Shown: positions 7,403-16,847, counted from the stretch's first letter. The stretch is 33,201 bases of DNA from Prasinococcaceae sp. CCMP 1430 (GCA_013416795.1 RQSC01000025.1:55232-88432), one strand, 5' to 3'. The notes: a model not told the origin generated them from the sequence alone. Translations and numbers: made by a program.

Positions 7403-9226
7403 CGCGCTCGCAGGATCTCATCGGCGGGCGGGGCGGGCGGCGAGCCCAGACCAAGAGCGTCCCAACCCGGCACGATGCTGAACAGCGCCTCGGCGGCGCT
7501 GATGGACCACGTCTCGTACTGCTGTGCGATGCGGCCCTGCGAGTCGAGTGTGTACGTTGTGTCCCCTGTATACGCGCGCACCTTGGCACGCCCCCATGGC
7601 AATCGTATGTCCCCTTCGAGGCGCCACTCAACAAAGACTTTCCCATCGTCGGTCACACTCGCACTTAGCAAATCGAAGCGGCTGGTCGCCGGGTCGAAGA
7701 GCTGCGACACAACAGCAGTGTACTTCTCCCGCCCAATCACGTCCGTAGTGGGATCAATGAAGTGTGCTCCGGGGGCCACGAGCTCCTCTGGCAGGTCACC
7801 CGTTACATAGTACCGCCGGTTGACCAAGGCGTCCACAATGTTCTCCTTGGCAGCCACGAGCTGCTCGGGGCTCAGTGCCCCCACACCAGCACCGTCTGCG
7901 CCATCTGCGCGCGCCCGCGGCGCCCCAACGAGCCCCGCCGCGCTACCGGCTGCCGCCGTCGCTACGAGGCCCGCCAGGACGTCACGCCGTCCACTGGGTG
8001 CCGTAGCCTCGACCGCGGCCGCCTCGTCGCGCGGCTGCTGCTGCTCGCTGGCACCGTCATCATCACCCTCGTCACTGAGGCCGAAGTCGCGCAGCGTCCA
8101 CTTGCCGAAATCCTCGGCGCGAATTGAGTTCGAGCCATGCTTCCCGTTCGGCAATGGCCACTCGTGCTGCGCCGACACTGTAAAATAGAAGAGCACCCGG
8201 CGCTTGTTGGAGCTGTTCTCGCGCCCGCAGTGCAGCAGGCGCGAGTCGAACACCGCCACGTCGCCGCACTTCAGAGCTGACTCGCACGCGTCGTTTGAGG
8301 CGATGAAGCGCTCCTTGGCGCGCTGCGGGCTGTTCCATAGCTCGTGCGCCTGCGCGTGAACGCGCGAAGGTGCGCGCGCGGGGCGGGCTCATCGTTAGCG
8401 TGCATGTCGCGAGCGCGCGCGCTCCCAGCGCAGCACGCTCACGTGCAGAGCACTCGCGCGCTCGCATGAACACACCCTCGGAGTGTGGGTCTTCGGCAGG
8501 AAGACCGTGTGCCCCATCCCGTCTTCCACATCCTGCAGAGCGATGAAGAAGGTGTACAGAGGCGCCATGCTGGCGTTTGGAAACTGCGGCGAGGGCACCA
8601 CGATGGTATCAGCGTGCACGCACTGCCGCGGGGCACCCGGGTCGCTCACGAGCGTGCTCACTTCGTGCAGCAGCGCGTCGGCGCCAACGGCCTCCCGTAG
8701 CAGCGGCCCCAGGCGCGACACGGCCTCGCGCAGCGCGCGCTGCACGGTTGGGTTGCTGACGGGCAGCCACATGTCCTGGAAAGGAAGAGCCGCGCGTCCA
8801 ATGGCGCACACGCGCGCAGTTGCGCCAACGCGTTAGCGCGAGGGCGATGAGCATGTGAGCGCGCGCGCGTGCGCGCGTGCTCGCGAAGCACACCTGTCGG
8901 CGCCCGAATGTGCCCTGACCACGGCAGTTCACCTCTCCGAATGACTCGTCGAAGCCCACGTCGCCCGCCTCAACCTCACGCTTGGCCTCGTCAGAGAGCG
9001 CGTTGGCGTAGGCGAGCATCTCCGCAGCTGTCTCGGGCGTCAGCGCTCCTGGAATGCCAACGCAGCCCTGGCTCTCGAGCAGGCCGGCTAGCGCGGTGGG
9101 CTTCTCGGCCATTGTTTCTCGCGGACAAACGATAAGCGGTTTGACCCCGCCAGTCTTAGCGCCCACGAGCTCGCGCGCCTCCTTCTTCGCCAGCCGCTCG
9201 GCGTTGACCGCCGCCGCAGACTTCAT
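7387..9226 (-). CDS. PhyH-type dioxygenase fused to an internal Tat/lumen-like signal and an NTF2-like domain (3 exons)
   Basis: Exons 9226-8894, 8775-8476 and 8349-7387 (all phase 0) give 531 residues. The introns are 118 and 126 nt with GTGTGY donors, CTAAC branch points and TTCCAG or GCGCAG acceptors. Residues about 30-290 are a phytanoyl-CoA-dioxygenase-like Fe(II)/2-oxoglutarate oxygenase: CVHADT gives the HxD pair (H165, D167), and LLHCGREN with KRRVLFYF gives the distal His (251) and the 2-oxoglutarate Arg. After an acidic/Gln linker comes GRRDVLAGL (RR at 332-333), a hydrophobic Ala/Gly stretch and an ARAD cleavage-like site (about 357-361), as in Tat signals of thylakoid-lumen proteins. 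Residues about 370-505 are NTF2/SnoaL-like, resembling plastid DUF2358 proteins. The last exon has no ATG, so the NTF2 part has no AUG start of its own there. The start at 9226 is the first ATG before the conserved region; an in-frame upstream extension is open. Confidence 0.8.
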
Positions 9227-9596
9227 GAAGGACGCGCCGAGGCCAGCGCGCGCGCGCAAGCGCGCGGGCCGCGGCCGGGACCGCCCCTCCCCCCATCGCA
9301 GACACGCGCCCGCACGTGCCCCCCTCCCGATCGCGCTTTTCGGCCTCGGTTTTGGCGCCCCCGCCGCGCGGGGCGTTTTCGAACGCCACCAGCACACACG
9401 CACCAGCGCGCCGCCTCGCCTCGCGCGCCGCTACTGGCCGACTTATAACAATAAAACACATTACATTTAACCACGGGAGACTCAAAGCGGCGGCGCGCGC
9501 GCGAGCGCGCGAGGCGGCGAGGGGGGCGGACTCGACGCAACGCGCATGCGAATCATCGTGATTTTTAACCCTGTGTTGTTAACCCAAATAATGGGC

Positions 9597-9613
9597 AAAC
9601 CCTAAACCCTAAT
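9597..9613. repeat. Telo-box-like motif AAACCCTAAACCCTAAT
   Basis: Two perfect CCCTAAA units in the divergent promoter region, preceded at about 9565-9585 by degenerate copies (TTAACCCTG, TTAACCCAA). Confidence 0.75.
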
Positions 9614-9658
9614 AGTGTTCAGCCTTGCGGAGGGTGCTGTTGTGGCGGGGGTTGAAAA

Positions 9659-9684
9659 GGGGGGGGGGGGGGGGGGGGGGCCCA

Positions 9685-9736
<52 letters not shown>
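9659..9736. repeat. Poly-G tract (G22-CCCA-G52)
   Basis: Twenty-two G (9659-9680), CCCA, then fifty-two G (9685-9736). It may be a real homopolymer, but a tract this long is also a typical place for sequencing or assembly error, so its length is unreliable. Confidence 0.9.
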
Positions 9737-10169
9737 CTGTGCCACGCGACACAGCCCCGCCCCAACCACCCACGCGCGCACGCACGCCACACCGCAAGCG
9801 CGCCGCGCGCAGCACGCGCCCGCGGGCGCGCGCCAGAGGCTCTGGATAACACGACCCACATCGTGGCGCATGCGGAAGGAGCGAACAAAAGAGGGGCAGG
9901 GCTCTCCAAACGCCTTTCGGAACCGCAGAATCGTCCATGCCCAGAAAAGCGATGTCGCGACCGGGAGATGATCTATCATTTTAAGTGTTTTACGGTTTAA
10001 ATTCACAGCACCTTCCCGCGATATTCCGCGCTTTGGGGGAGGTTCGGTCCCGCGCGCAGCCCAGCCGCCGCCGCGCCGGCGGCCGCGCGGGCGATCGAGC
10101 GATCGCGCGCGCCCCGGGAGAGCCCGCCCCCCTCCCATCCCCCTGGATAACCCCTCCCCGGCGGTCGCC

Positions 10170-12603
10170 ATGGGCGCCCCGCGCGACGCGGCCTTCGCGG
10201 CCGTGCCGCCGTTCTCGTCGCACGACCCGCTCGCCGAGCTGTGCGAGCGCGTCACTGCGGAGGTCGCCGACTTCATCGCCGACAGGAACATCGAGGGCCT
10301 CGCCGAGGTGCCCAAGCTTCAGAAGAGCCGCGAGCTCGCAAAGGGCGACTTCGTCATGCTGTGGGCGCCCTACTGCTCCAGGAATAAGATCAAGCCGCAG
10401 GAGTTCACCGCTGAGCTCGCCAAGGACCTGCAGGTGCGCCGCGCGCTCGGCGCGCCGCGGTCGCCCACTGCGGGCGCCAACCCTAGCGGTGCAGCCCAGC
10501 GGCCAGTGGCGGCGGCGGCCGCCGCGAGCGCACGCAGCTATGGGTGCGCGCCATCGCCCGCGGCATGGCACGCAGGCAAGCGCGCGTGATCGGTGACGGC
10601 CTCCAATTGCGAGCGCTTTGCGCCCTGCCAACGCCCTGCTGACCTCGCGCCGGCGCACCTCCGAACCCGCTATGGGCCCCCAGGCACATGTCGATGCTGC
10701 GGCCGCGGGCGGCGCGGCGCGCTTCGTGTGCAAGGTGGTGGGCGCCGGCCCCTACCTGAATCTGTTTGTCAACCGCGCGCTCGTGTACTACCTTACGGTG
10801 CAGCAGGTGCAGGCGCGCGCCGGAAAGTTCGGCCATGGTGAGGTGCACAAGGGCAAGAAGGTCATCATCGAGCACACCTCGTCGAACCCGAACGCGCCGC
10901 TGCACATCGGCAACCTGCGCAACGTGATGGTGGGCGCGCACATGGCCAAGATGATGTCGGCCGTGGGCTACGACGTCAAGCAGCACTTCTACGTGAACGA
11001 CCTCGGCGCGCAGATTGGCCTGACCGCGCTCGCGTACAGCCGCGTGTACCCGAAGCTCAAGCCCTCCCAGGGCGTGAAGCGCGACCACTGGATTGGGCAG
11101 ATGTATGCTGTGATGAACACGTGCTCCGAGCTGCAGAAGGTAGGCGTTGACATTGGTCGCATCGCCGACGCCGCGCACGAGTCGCAGGGCGCCGTGGATG
11201 AGGTCCAGGAGGCGGCGGTGAAGGCGCTCGAGGGTGACGAGAAGGCGCAGGGCAAGGTGAGGGAGTATGTGGACATCTTCATGGACCTGCGCTCGCGCTT
11301 CGGTGAGATGTTTGAGGTGACCTTGGACACCATGCGTCACGTGCCCAACATTCAGAAGACGTCGGCGGAGCTCAACCTCGCGTACGAGCGCCAGGAGCCG
11401 TGGGCAATCAAGATCTTCCGCAAGATGGTCACCGACTGCCTTTCTGGCGTGACGGAGACACTCAACACGTACGGCGTGCGCCACGACAGCTTCGACTTTG
11501 AGTCTGAGCTCGGCTGGGAGGGCTCGAACGACAAGGTGCTGGAGATCATCAGGTCGTCCCCGTACTACGTGCCGGAGACACAGTGCAACGAGGAGGGTGT
11601 GCCGCAGGGCTCCTACCTCAACATGACCAAATTCATCGCGGACCAGAAGCTGCCCACCGGCAAGAAGGGCTATCAGAAGGAGTACCCCAACTTCTACGTG
11701 CTGCGCCCCGACGGCTCGACGCTGTACACCTTCCGCGACGTGGTGTACTCCTTTAAGAAGGCGTCAAAGGCCGACATGATCCTCAACGTGATCGCGAGCG
11801 AGCAGAACCTGGCGCAGGAGAAGGTGGCACTTGCGATGTACATGGTGGGCGGAAAGCAGATGATCGGCCGCCAGACGCACCTGACGTACGACATCGTGCG
11901 GTTGCCGCACGGCAAGATGAGTGGCCGCCGCGGCCGTTACCTGCTAGCGGATGACCTGTACGAGGAGCTGAAGGACGTCATCAGGGGCGTGATGCGCGCG
12001 AAGTACGACGAAAAGGGCGGCATTGACGAGGCTACCTTCGACGCCGTGACGCACGAGGTGTCGTCGGCATCGATGAAGTACGCTCTGCTGAGCGTGGGCG
12101 CGCGTGTGCAGGTGACCTTCGACATGAAGAAGGTGACTTCATTCGAGGACGCTTCCGCGCCCTTCATCCTGTACAACTCCACGCGCGTGGTGAGCCTCCT
12201 CAACAAGTTCGCCGAGCGCTCTGCCGCGGGAGATGCGCGCTGCCCGCCGCTGCCGCCAGTCGGCGAGTGCGACTACTCCACCCTGGACAACCAGGCGGAG
12301 TGGGAGCTGCTCATGGACTTTGTGCTGCCCTTCTACAGCATCATCGAGAGCAGCGCATGCCCAACGTTCCCGCAGCTGCCTGGCCTTCCTGAGTTCAAGA
12401 CGCACGTCATGTGCGAATACCTGAACTCGTTCACGCGCCGCCTGTCGTCGTACTACAGGAGCGTGCGCATCCTGCCGGGCGATGAGCCGGGCACGGGCGG
12501 AGGCGATGCCATGCACGCGCGCCTGCAGCTGTGCAAGGCCTTCAAGCAGTGCATCGATAACGGCCTCCGGCTGCTGATGATCGAGCCGCTAGAGAAGATG
12601 TAA
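10170..12603 (+). CDS. RARS: Arginyl-tRNA synthetase (2 exons)
   Basis: CDS 10170-10433 joined to 10684-12603, 727 residues. The intron is 250 nt (donor CTGCAG|GTGCGC, CTGAC branch, CCCCAG acceptor, phase 0). The start has a strong context (GTCGCCATGG). The enzyme charges tRNA-Arg with arginine. Residues 1-150 are the Arg-tRNA-synthetase N-terminal domain (EFTAELAKDLQ, GAGPYLNLFVNRALV). The class I core follows: EHTSSNPNAPLHIGNLRN with the HIGH motif as HIGN (162-165), YVNDLGAQIG, FDSFDFESELGW with LYTFRD, and a KMSK-loop counterpart KMSGRRG (from K499). The DALR anticodon-binding domain ends at LLMIEPLEKM. HIGN instead of HIGH and KMSG instead of KMSK deviate from the bacterial consensus. 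No targeting peptide is obvious, so a cytosolic role is likely. A TGTAA poly(A)-like signal lies at 12657. It is convergent with the ankyrin gene. Confidence 0.95.
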
Positions 12604-12656
12604 GCGCTCGTAGGTCGGCGTGCGAGACGGCGGTGGGCGCCGCTCAAGTAGGGACA

Positions 12657-12661
12657 TGTAA
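12657..12661 (+). terminator. TGTAA poly(A)-like signal after arginyl-tRNA synthetase
   Basis: TGTAA, 54 nt after the stop at 12603. It matches the green-algal polyadenylation signal; assignment by position. Confidence 0.5.
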
Positions 12662-12735
12662 TGATTGGTAAGTGAATGGTGATAGCACAGCGGCGATCAC
12701 TGCCCCCCAGTTTAGAATCGAGCGCCGCGCGGCTC

Positions 12736-13935
12736 TCAGATCTGCTGCGCGACCACGACGGCCATGGTGCGATCCTTTTTGCTGAACTTGGCCCTCGTCG
12801 CCTCCACGTCGACTGCGAACGGCAGCGCCGCGCGCAGCGCACACTCACCCCCAACGTCGAGCGAGATGCCCGCATCGCTGACGTCCAACGCAACGTCCGC
12901 AGCAGATGTACATGCGGGCAGCGCTACCACCATCGCCGCACGGGCTTGGCCGAAGGCGCCAGCAGGCCGCGGCTCCCAACGATACTCGAGGATCGGCAGC
13001 TGCTGCACGGGCTCGCCAAGTTCAACCACCTGCTGCCGCGCGCGCGCCATTGACTCGCTGCCCTGCCGCCCTCCCTCCCGCTTCTGCGCTCCAGCGCCAC
13101 TTTCAGCCTCCTCAGGGACGTCCCCGGGCCTTTCGAATGCTCTCGTCACAGCGGCGTTTGAGCTCTGCGACTGCGGTACTCTACCCTTGTGGTCTTTCCT
13201 GTCCCAGTCGGCGCCTGCTCGCAGCAGCGTGCCGACAGCCTCGGCACTTCCAGAGCGCGCCGCGTCGTGCAGGGGGGTCGAGCCCTGCCTCGTCGCGGTG
13301 TTCACGTCAGCACCGCGCTCGATGAGAACGGCGAGCACGGCTGCGTGCCCCTGCTTGGCCGCGAGGTGCGCTGCAGTGAGTCCAAGCACGTCCTTCATGT
13401 CGACGTGCGCAACGAATCCCGCCCTGGGCGTTGCGGCGGGCGCAATGTGGACCTCGCCGTCCGCGCGCCAGTCGAGAAGCGCAGCGCACATGTGCGCATG
13501 GCCGGCGGCCGCAGCCCTGTGCAGGGGCGTTTGCCGGGCCTTATCCAATGCCGTGAGATCTGCTCTCGCGCGTAGGAGCACTTCGGCCACCTCGACGCGA
13601 CCGGCCCACGCCGCCTCGTGCAGCGCCGCCCGCGCGTCCTTATTCTTCAGGTTGGCGTTGGCGCCCCCGCCGCCGTCTGCGCGCGGCTCTACCAGCCACG
13701 CGACAACCCCCGAATGCCCACCCCGCGCGGCTCGGTGCAGCATGGTGTCAAGTCCCTTTGGCTCGCGCTGGTTCACGTCGAGGCGCTGCTCGGCGACGTA
13801 TCGCACGACCTGCTTGAGCTGGCCCTCGGCCGCGGCGAGTGCTGGGCGAACGCGTGCCCGAGCTGCCGCCCGTCGCCGAGCGACGTCATGACGCGGGTGC
13901 GCGGCCGGCCCTGGCCACTCGCAGCTGCAGCTCCC
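12736..13935 (-). CDS. Ankyrin-repeat protein with C-terminal PIH1_CS-like (p23/CS fold) domain; 5' end unresolved
   Basis: About five ankyrin repeats are seen (for example DTMLHRAARGGHSGVVAWLV, ARAALHEAAWAGRVEVAEVL, QTPLHRAAAAGHAHMCAALL, STPLHDAARSGSAEAVGTLL). A linker follows, then EYRWEPRP and a stretch of about 85 residues with MVVALPACTSAADVALDVS, LDVGGECALRAALPFAVDV and AKFSKKDRTMAVVVAQQ. These match the C-terminal CS-like domain of PIH1 proteins (LPLPYPV..., AKFDKK...L.V). PIH1 proteins act with HSP90/R2TP, often in axonemal dynein preassembly; the job of this one is inferred only. The frame is open up to 13935 but contains no ATG upstream of the repeats, so a 5' exon or a frameshift is missing. 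A neighbouring frame starts with ATG at 13889 (MTSLGDGRQLGHAFAQ) and would join smoothly with a one-base shift. It is divergent from CDT2 and convergent with arginyl-tRNA synthetase. Confidence 0.75.
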   Translation of the reverse strand, partial: GSCSCEWPGPAAHPRHDVARRRAAARARVRPALAAAEGQLKQVVRYVAEQRLDVNQREPKGLDTMLHRAARGGHSGVVAWLVEPRADGGGGANANLKNKDARAALHEAAWAGRVEVAEVLLRARADLTALDKARQTPLHRAAAAGHAHMCAALLDWRADGEVHIAPAATPRAGFVAHVDMKDVLGLTAAHLAAKQGHAAVLAVLIERGADVNTATRQGSTPLHDAARSGSAEAVGTLLRAGADWDRKDHKGRVPQSQSSNAAVTRAFERPGDVPEEAESGAGAQKREGGRQGSESMARARQQVVELGEPVQQLPILEYRWEPRPAGAFGQARAAMVVALPACTSAADVALDVSDAGISLDVGGECALRAALPFAVDVEATRAKFSKKDRTMAVVVAQQI

Positions 13936-14195
13936 TTATCACCTCCTCCTCCCTCCACCTCTTCACCAAGGAGGCCTTCGACGGCCCCACCCCCACCCGC
14001 CCACGGCCCCGCGCGCGCCCCGCCGCGGCCGCGCCGCTCTGTGGCCGCGCCGCACGCGCGCTCCTTTTCCTTCTGCTCTGCATACTCTTGCCGCCCGCCG
14101 CATGCCACTTGGCGCACCCGCGCCGCCGCGCGCGGGCGCCGCGCGGTGCCACTTGGGGAACCGCACGCGCGTGCCACCACCAGCATGTCCTGTAC

Positions 14196-14240
14196 TTAGG
14201 GTTTAGATTTTAGGGTAATGTTGCATATCTAGGGTTTAAT
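14196..14240. repeat. Telomere-like motif cluster
   Basis: TTAGGGTTTAGATTTTAGGG (14196-14215) followed by AGGGTTTAAT (14231-14240): three TTTAGGG-type units, partly degenerate, in the ankyrin/CDT2 divergent region. Confidence 0.7.
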
Positions 14241-14405
14241 ATCATAATCAGAATGCACGATGGTACAGCGCCTTCCTCTGCGGTGGCGTGCCTCGATTCG
14301 TAGGTGTGCATTTCATCCTTTTTTTCCCTCCTGGCTTTTCCAGTTTCCGCGCCCTTTGTTTCTTTCCTTTCCTTTTTCCTTTTTTTTTTCCGGGCGCGTT
14401 CCCGT

Positions 14406-14413
14406 TTTCCCGC
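14406..14413 (+). promoter_or_regulatory. E2F-like site TTTCCCGC upstream of CDT2
   Basis: It is a perfect match to the E2F consensus TTTSSCGC, 540 bp before the CDT2 start. A second match, TTTCGCGC, lies at 14591-14598. E2F control of CDT2-type genes is plausible for an S-phase factor, but in GC-rich DNA such matches can be chance. Confidence 0.3.
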
Positions 14414-14454
14414 CGCGGGCGCGGTTCGAAAGCACGAAAGCGCGCGCGGGCGGA

Positions 14455-14478
14455 GCGAAAGCGAAAGCGAAAGCGAAA
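14455..14478 (+). repeat. (GCGAAA)4 hexamer repeat
   Basis: Four perfect GCGAAA units upstream of CDT2. Each unit resembles half of an E2F site (GCGSSAAA), but none is a full match. Confidence 0.7.
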
Positions 14479-14809
14479 GCGCGCGCGCGTGCCGGGAAAG
14501 AAGGCCGGCGAGGGGCGGCGCGCGGCGGCGGCGGGGCGCGCGGGAGCGGCGGCGGCGCGCGCCCGGCGCTCTCCCAGCACTCGCGCGCGCTTTCGCGCGA
14601 GCGCGGCAGGGCGGCTGCGGACGCGCGGCGAGGTGGTGTGGTGTGGGGTGGGGTGGAGGGAGGTCGGGGTAGGGGGGTGAGAAATTGGCCGGGGCGAGTG
14701 AGGGCAGGAGAGGGTGGGAGTGGGGTGGGTAGCGCATCCCGTGGGCGCAGGCGTGTGACTACCGCGCTGCCCCTTCGCCGACTCGGCCTCTGCGCCTCTT
14801 CCCCGCAAT

Positions 14810-14833
14810 CCCCCCCCCCCCCCCCCCCCCCCC
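14810..14833 (+). repeat. C24 homopolymer upstream of CDT2
   Basis: Twenty-four C, followed by ACCCCCCACCC, about 110 bp before the CDT2 ATG. It could form a G-quadruplex on the minus strand; the exact length may be unreliable. Confidence 0.85.
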
Positions 14834-14945
14834 ACCCCCCACCCAAGCCAACCCGAGACCCGCGCAGCGGTAGGTCCGGGAGGGGGCTGGCGGCGACCGT
14901 GCGCTCTCGCGGTGAGCTCACCGCGCAAACACATCCTCCATCGAA

Positions 14946-14977
14946 ATGACGCCAGCTGCCATAGCTGCTGCCTTCGG

Positions 14978-15028
<51 letters not shown>

Positions 15029-16847
15029 GCTTGAGCGGCACATGACACTCGCGGCCGCACACGGCGGCGCGCACGCTCTTGCATCACCCTCGCTGCACCA
15101 CAACCTCTTGCGGCGCGAACTCGGCGGCAGCGGATACGGGTACAGGTGCGGCGGTGGTGGCAGCGGCGCAGGCGGGAGCGCCTTCCGCCAGGCGCGTCGC
15201 GCGCTGCGTCCATCGGTGGAAGGCTTCGCCTGTGACGCGAAGCGTGCACCGGGTAGCGGAATCGTGCCCATCGAGCCTCGCGGCACATTAGTGCCGCCTT
15301 TCGCGCTGCGCTTCGCCAGAACGGCGCCCTCGCTGCTCGCCATTGCAGATGAGGAAGGCTTCGTCACCGTGGTCGACACGAACAGGGCCTTGGGCGATGG
15401 CTCCACCGTGTACGGGGCGGCAGGGGCGGGGGTCGCGAGCGGGGAGATCCCCGCAATCCGATCGCAGTACGAGTGCCACCACAACGCCGTCTTCGACGTC
15501 ACGTGGCTTAGCTGTGACACGCGGCTGCTGACGGCATCGGGGGATCAGTCCGTGAAGCTTTGGGACGCTGAACGCTGCACGAGCCTGGGCCTTTTTAAGG
15601 GCCACAAGGGCAGCGTCAAGTCAGTGACCGTGCGCCCGTCCTGCGAGGACACGTTCGCGACTGGGTCGCGGGATGGTGAGATGATGCTTTGGGACATGCG
15701 AGCGCCCGCGCATACGTGCTCACGGTCGGCACGTCAGTACGTGCCGCCGGTGTCCAGGATTCGGGCCCACCCGATGGCAGGAAAGTCGAGGCGGCGGCGG
15801 CGCGGTTCGCTCGCAAGCGACAGCCAGCAGAGCGTGACGCAAGTGATGTTCTTACGGGATGACTCCCTGCTGGCGTCTGCGGGTGCTGCAGATGGCACTG
15901 TCAAACTATGGGACGTGCGCTCGCTGAAGAAGCCCGTGGCTGCGCTTGGAGCTGCAAGCGAGTGGATAGGCGGCTCCGGAGGTGCTGCTGATGGCGACGC
16001 GAGCGTGGGCAACAACGCGCGGCTACACGGTGTGTGCTCTATGGCGCAAGACGACGGAGGCGGACGCATGGTGGTGGCACGCGCAAATGACGCCTGCTAC
16101 GTGTACGACGTGCTGCGCCCCGAGAACGGCCCCATCTCCAGGTACGCCGGTGCGAGTTTGCGCTCATTCTACATCAAGACCGACTTCGCCCCTGGCGGGT
16201 CGCATTTCGTTACCGGCTCTGCGGACAAGCGCGTGCATGTTTTTGAAGTGGACTCGCCAGAGGACGGGCCTTACACCCTGCAAGGACACACCTCCGAGGT
16301 CACTGCGGTGGCGTGGTGCCAGGCCGACGTAGGCAAGCTGGCGACAGCGGCGGATGATGGCACCGTGCGTGTATGGAGTCTTCAGCGCAACAACGAGGCG
16401 TGCGACGAACCGGACGGCATCGAGGACCCTCTGCGCTCTGCAGCCAAGCGCGGTGTGCTTGTAAAGCGCCACCGGCGAGCTATGTGTGCTGCAGCAAGAA
16501 GCATGCGTGGTGGCAGGCGAGTGTTTGGAGAGCCCACTCGTCTGGACTTCGCGGGGCTGATGGGTAGCCCCAGGGCCGCCACGGCTGCACCTGCTGACGG
16601 TCTTGCCAGCAATGTGGGCAATCCCCTCGCCTGCGCTACCGCTTCCGACGAAAATGTTGAAGGGGAGCTTGCCGCGCCGGCTGCTGCGTGGGCCGCGGCA
16701 GCCGGAGCCTCTGTCTCTGCAGCGTCGGTCGGGCTTCAAGTGGAAACGCCCATGCAGGGCGACAGGCGCTCGCCCTCGCCGAGTGGGACGTCCTCGAAGC
16801 GCGCACGCATTCAAACAGACATCGCCTCGTTCTTTCGCCGACCGTAG
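14946..16847 (+). CDS. CDT2: CDT2/DTL-like WD40 substrate receptor of CRL4 ubiquitin ligase
   Basis: 633 residues, no intron seen. After a poly-Gln tract (12-26) and a Gly/Ser-rich region comes a WD40 propeller with the CDT2 order: CHHNAVFDVTWLSCDTRL, SGDQSVKLWD, FKGHKGSVKSV, GSRDGEMMLWDMR, an insert with SDSQQSVTQVMFLRDDSL, AGAADGTVKLWDVR, SFYIKTDFAPGGSHFVTGS and GHTSEVTAVAWCQADVGKLA. The two WDxR ends (LWDMR, LWDVR) are DDB1-binding DWD boxes. CDT2 targets PCNA-bound proteins such as CDT1 for destruction in S phase and after DNA damage. The protein ends in QTDIASFFRRP (623-633), a perfect PIP box (Q-x-x-I-x-x-F-F) that would bind PCNA directly; human CDT2 also has a C-terminal PIP box. A TGTAA signal follows at 16875. 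The neighbouring WEE1 and ECO1 genes act in the same cell-cycle window. Confidence 0.92.
14982..15026 (+). repeat. CAG trinucleotide repeat, 15 units (poly-Gln in CDT2)
   Basis: Fifteen uninterrupted CAG codons near the CDT2 start encode 15 glutamines. A pure codon run of this kind is prone to length change. Confidence 0.95.
16812..16835 (+). other. C-terminal PIP box of CDT2 (QTDIASFF)
   Basis: It encodes Q-T-D-I-A-S-F-F, residues 623-630, matching the PCNA-interacting consensus Q-x-x-(I/L/M)-x-x-(F/Y)-(F/Y). It lacks the TD pair at positions 5-6 of a CRL4-CDT2 degron, so it looks like a binding site rather than a self-degron. Confidence 0.85.

Larger units (their letters stand above)
9227..10169. 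promoter_or_regulatory. Divergent promoter region, PhyH fusion / arginyl-tRNA synthetase
   Basis: It holds an AT-rich patch (9440-9480 and 9555-9600), a telomere-like motif (9597-9613), a long poly-G tract (9659-9736) and a C-rich run (about 10120-10160) leading into the synthetase ATG. No gene is seen. The proline-rich frames on the minus strand are translations of the poly-G tract. Confidence 0.5.
13936..14945. promoter_or_regulatory. Divergent promoter region, ankyrin-PIH1_CS gene / CDT2
   Basis: It probably contains the missing 5' exon of the ankyrin gene (13936-14190). Beyond that are telomere-like motifs (14196-14240), pyrimidine runs (14320-14400), a (GCGAAA)4 repeat, two E2F-like sites, strong G tracts on plus (14633-14735) and a C24 run (14810-14833). 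Frames through this area are low complexity and are not called. Confidence 0.45.

Noticed and set aside
8072-8473. 133-residue minus frame overlapping exon 3 of the PhyH fusion
   Set aside because: It is out of frame with the conserved LLHCGREN segment; a shadow.
9602-10315. Proline-rich frames across the poly-G tract
   Set aside because: They are translations of the homopolymer and flanking GC runs, with no domain.
14248-15288. 346-residue minus frame over the CDT2 promoter and N-terminus
   Set aside because: It contains poly-Ala from the CAG repeat read in reverse and low-complexity Arg/Pro; it has no support as a gene.
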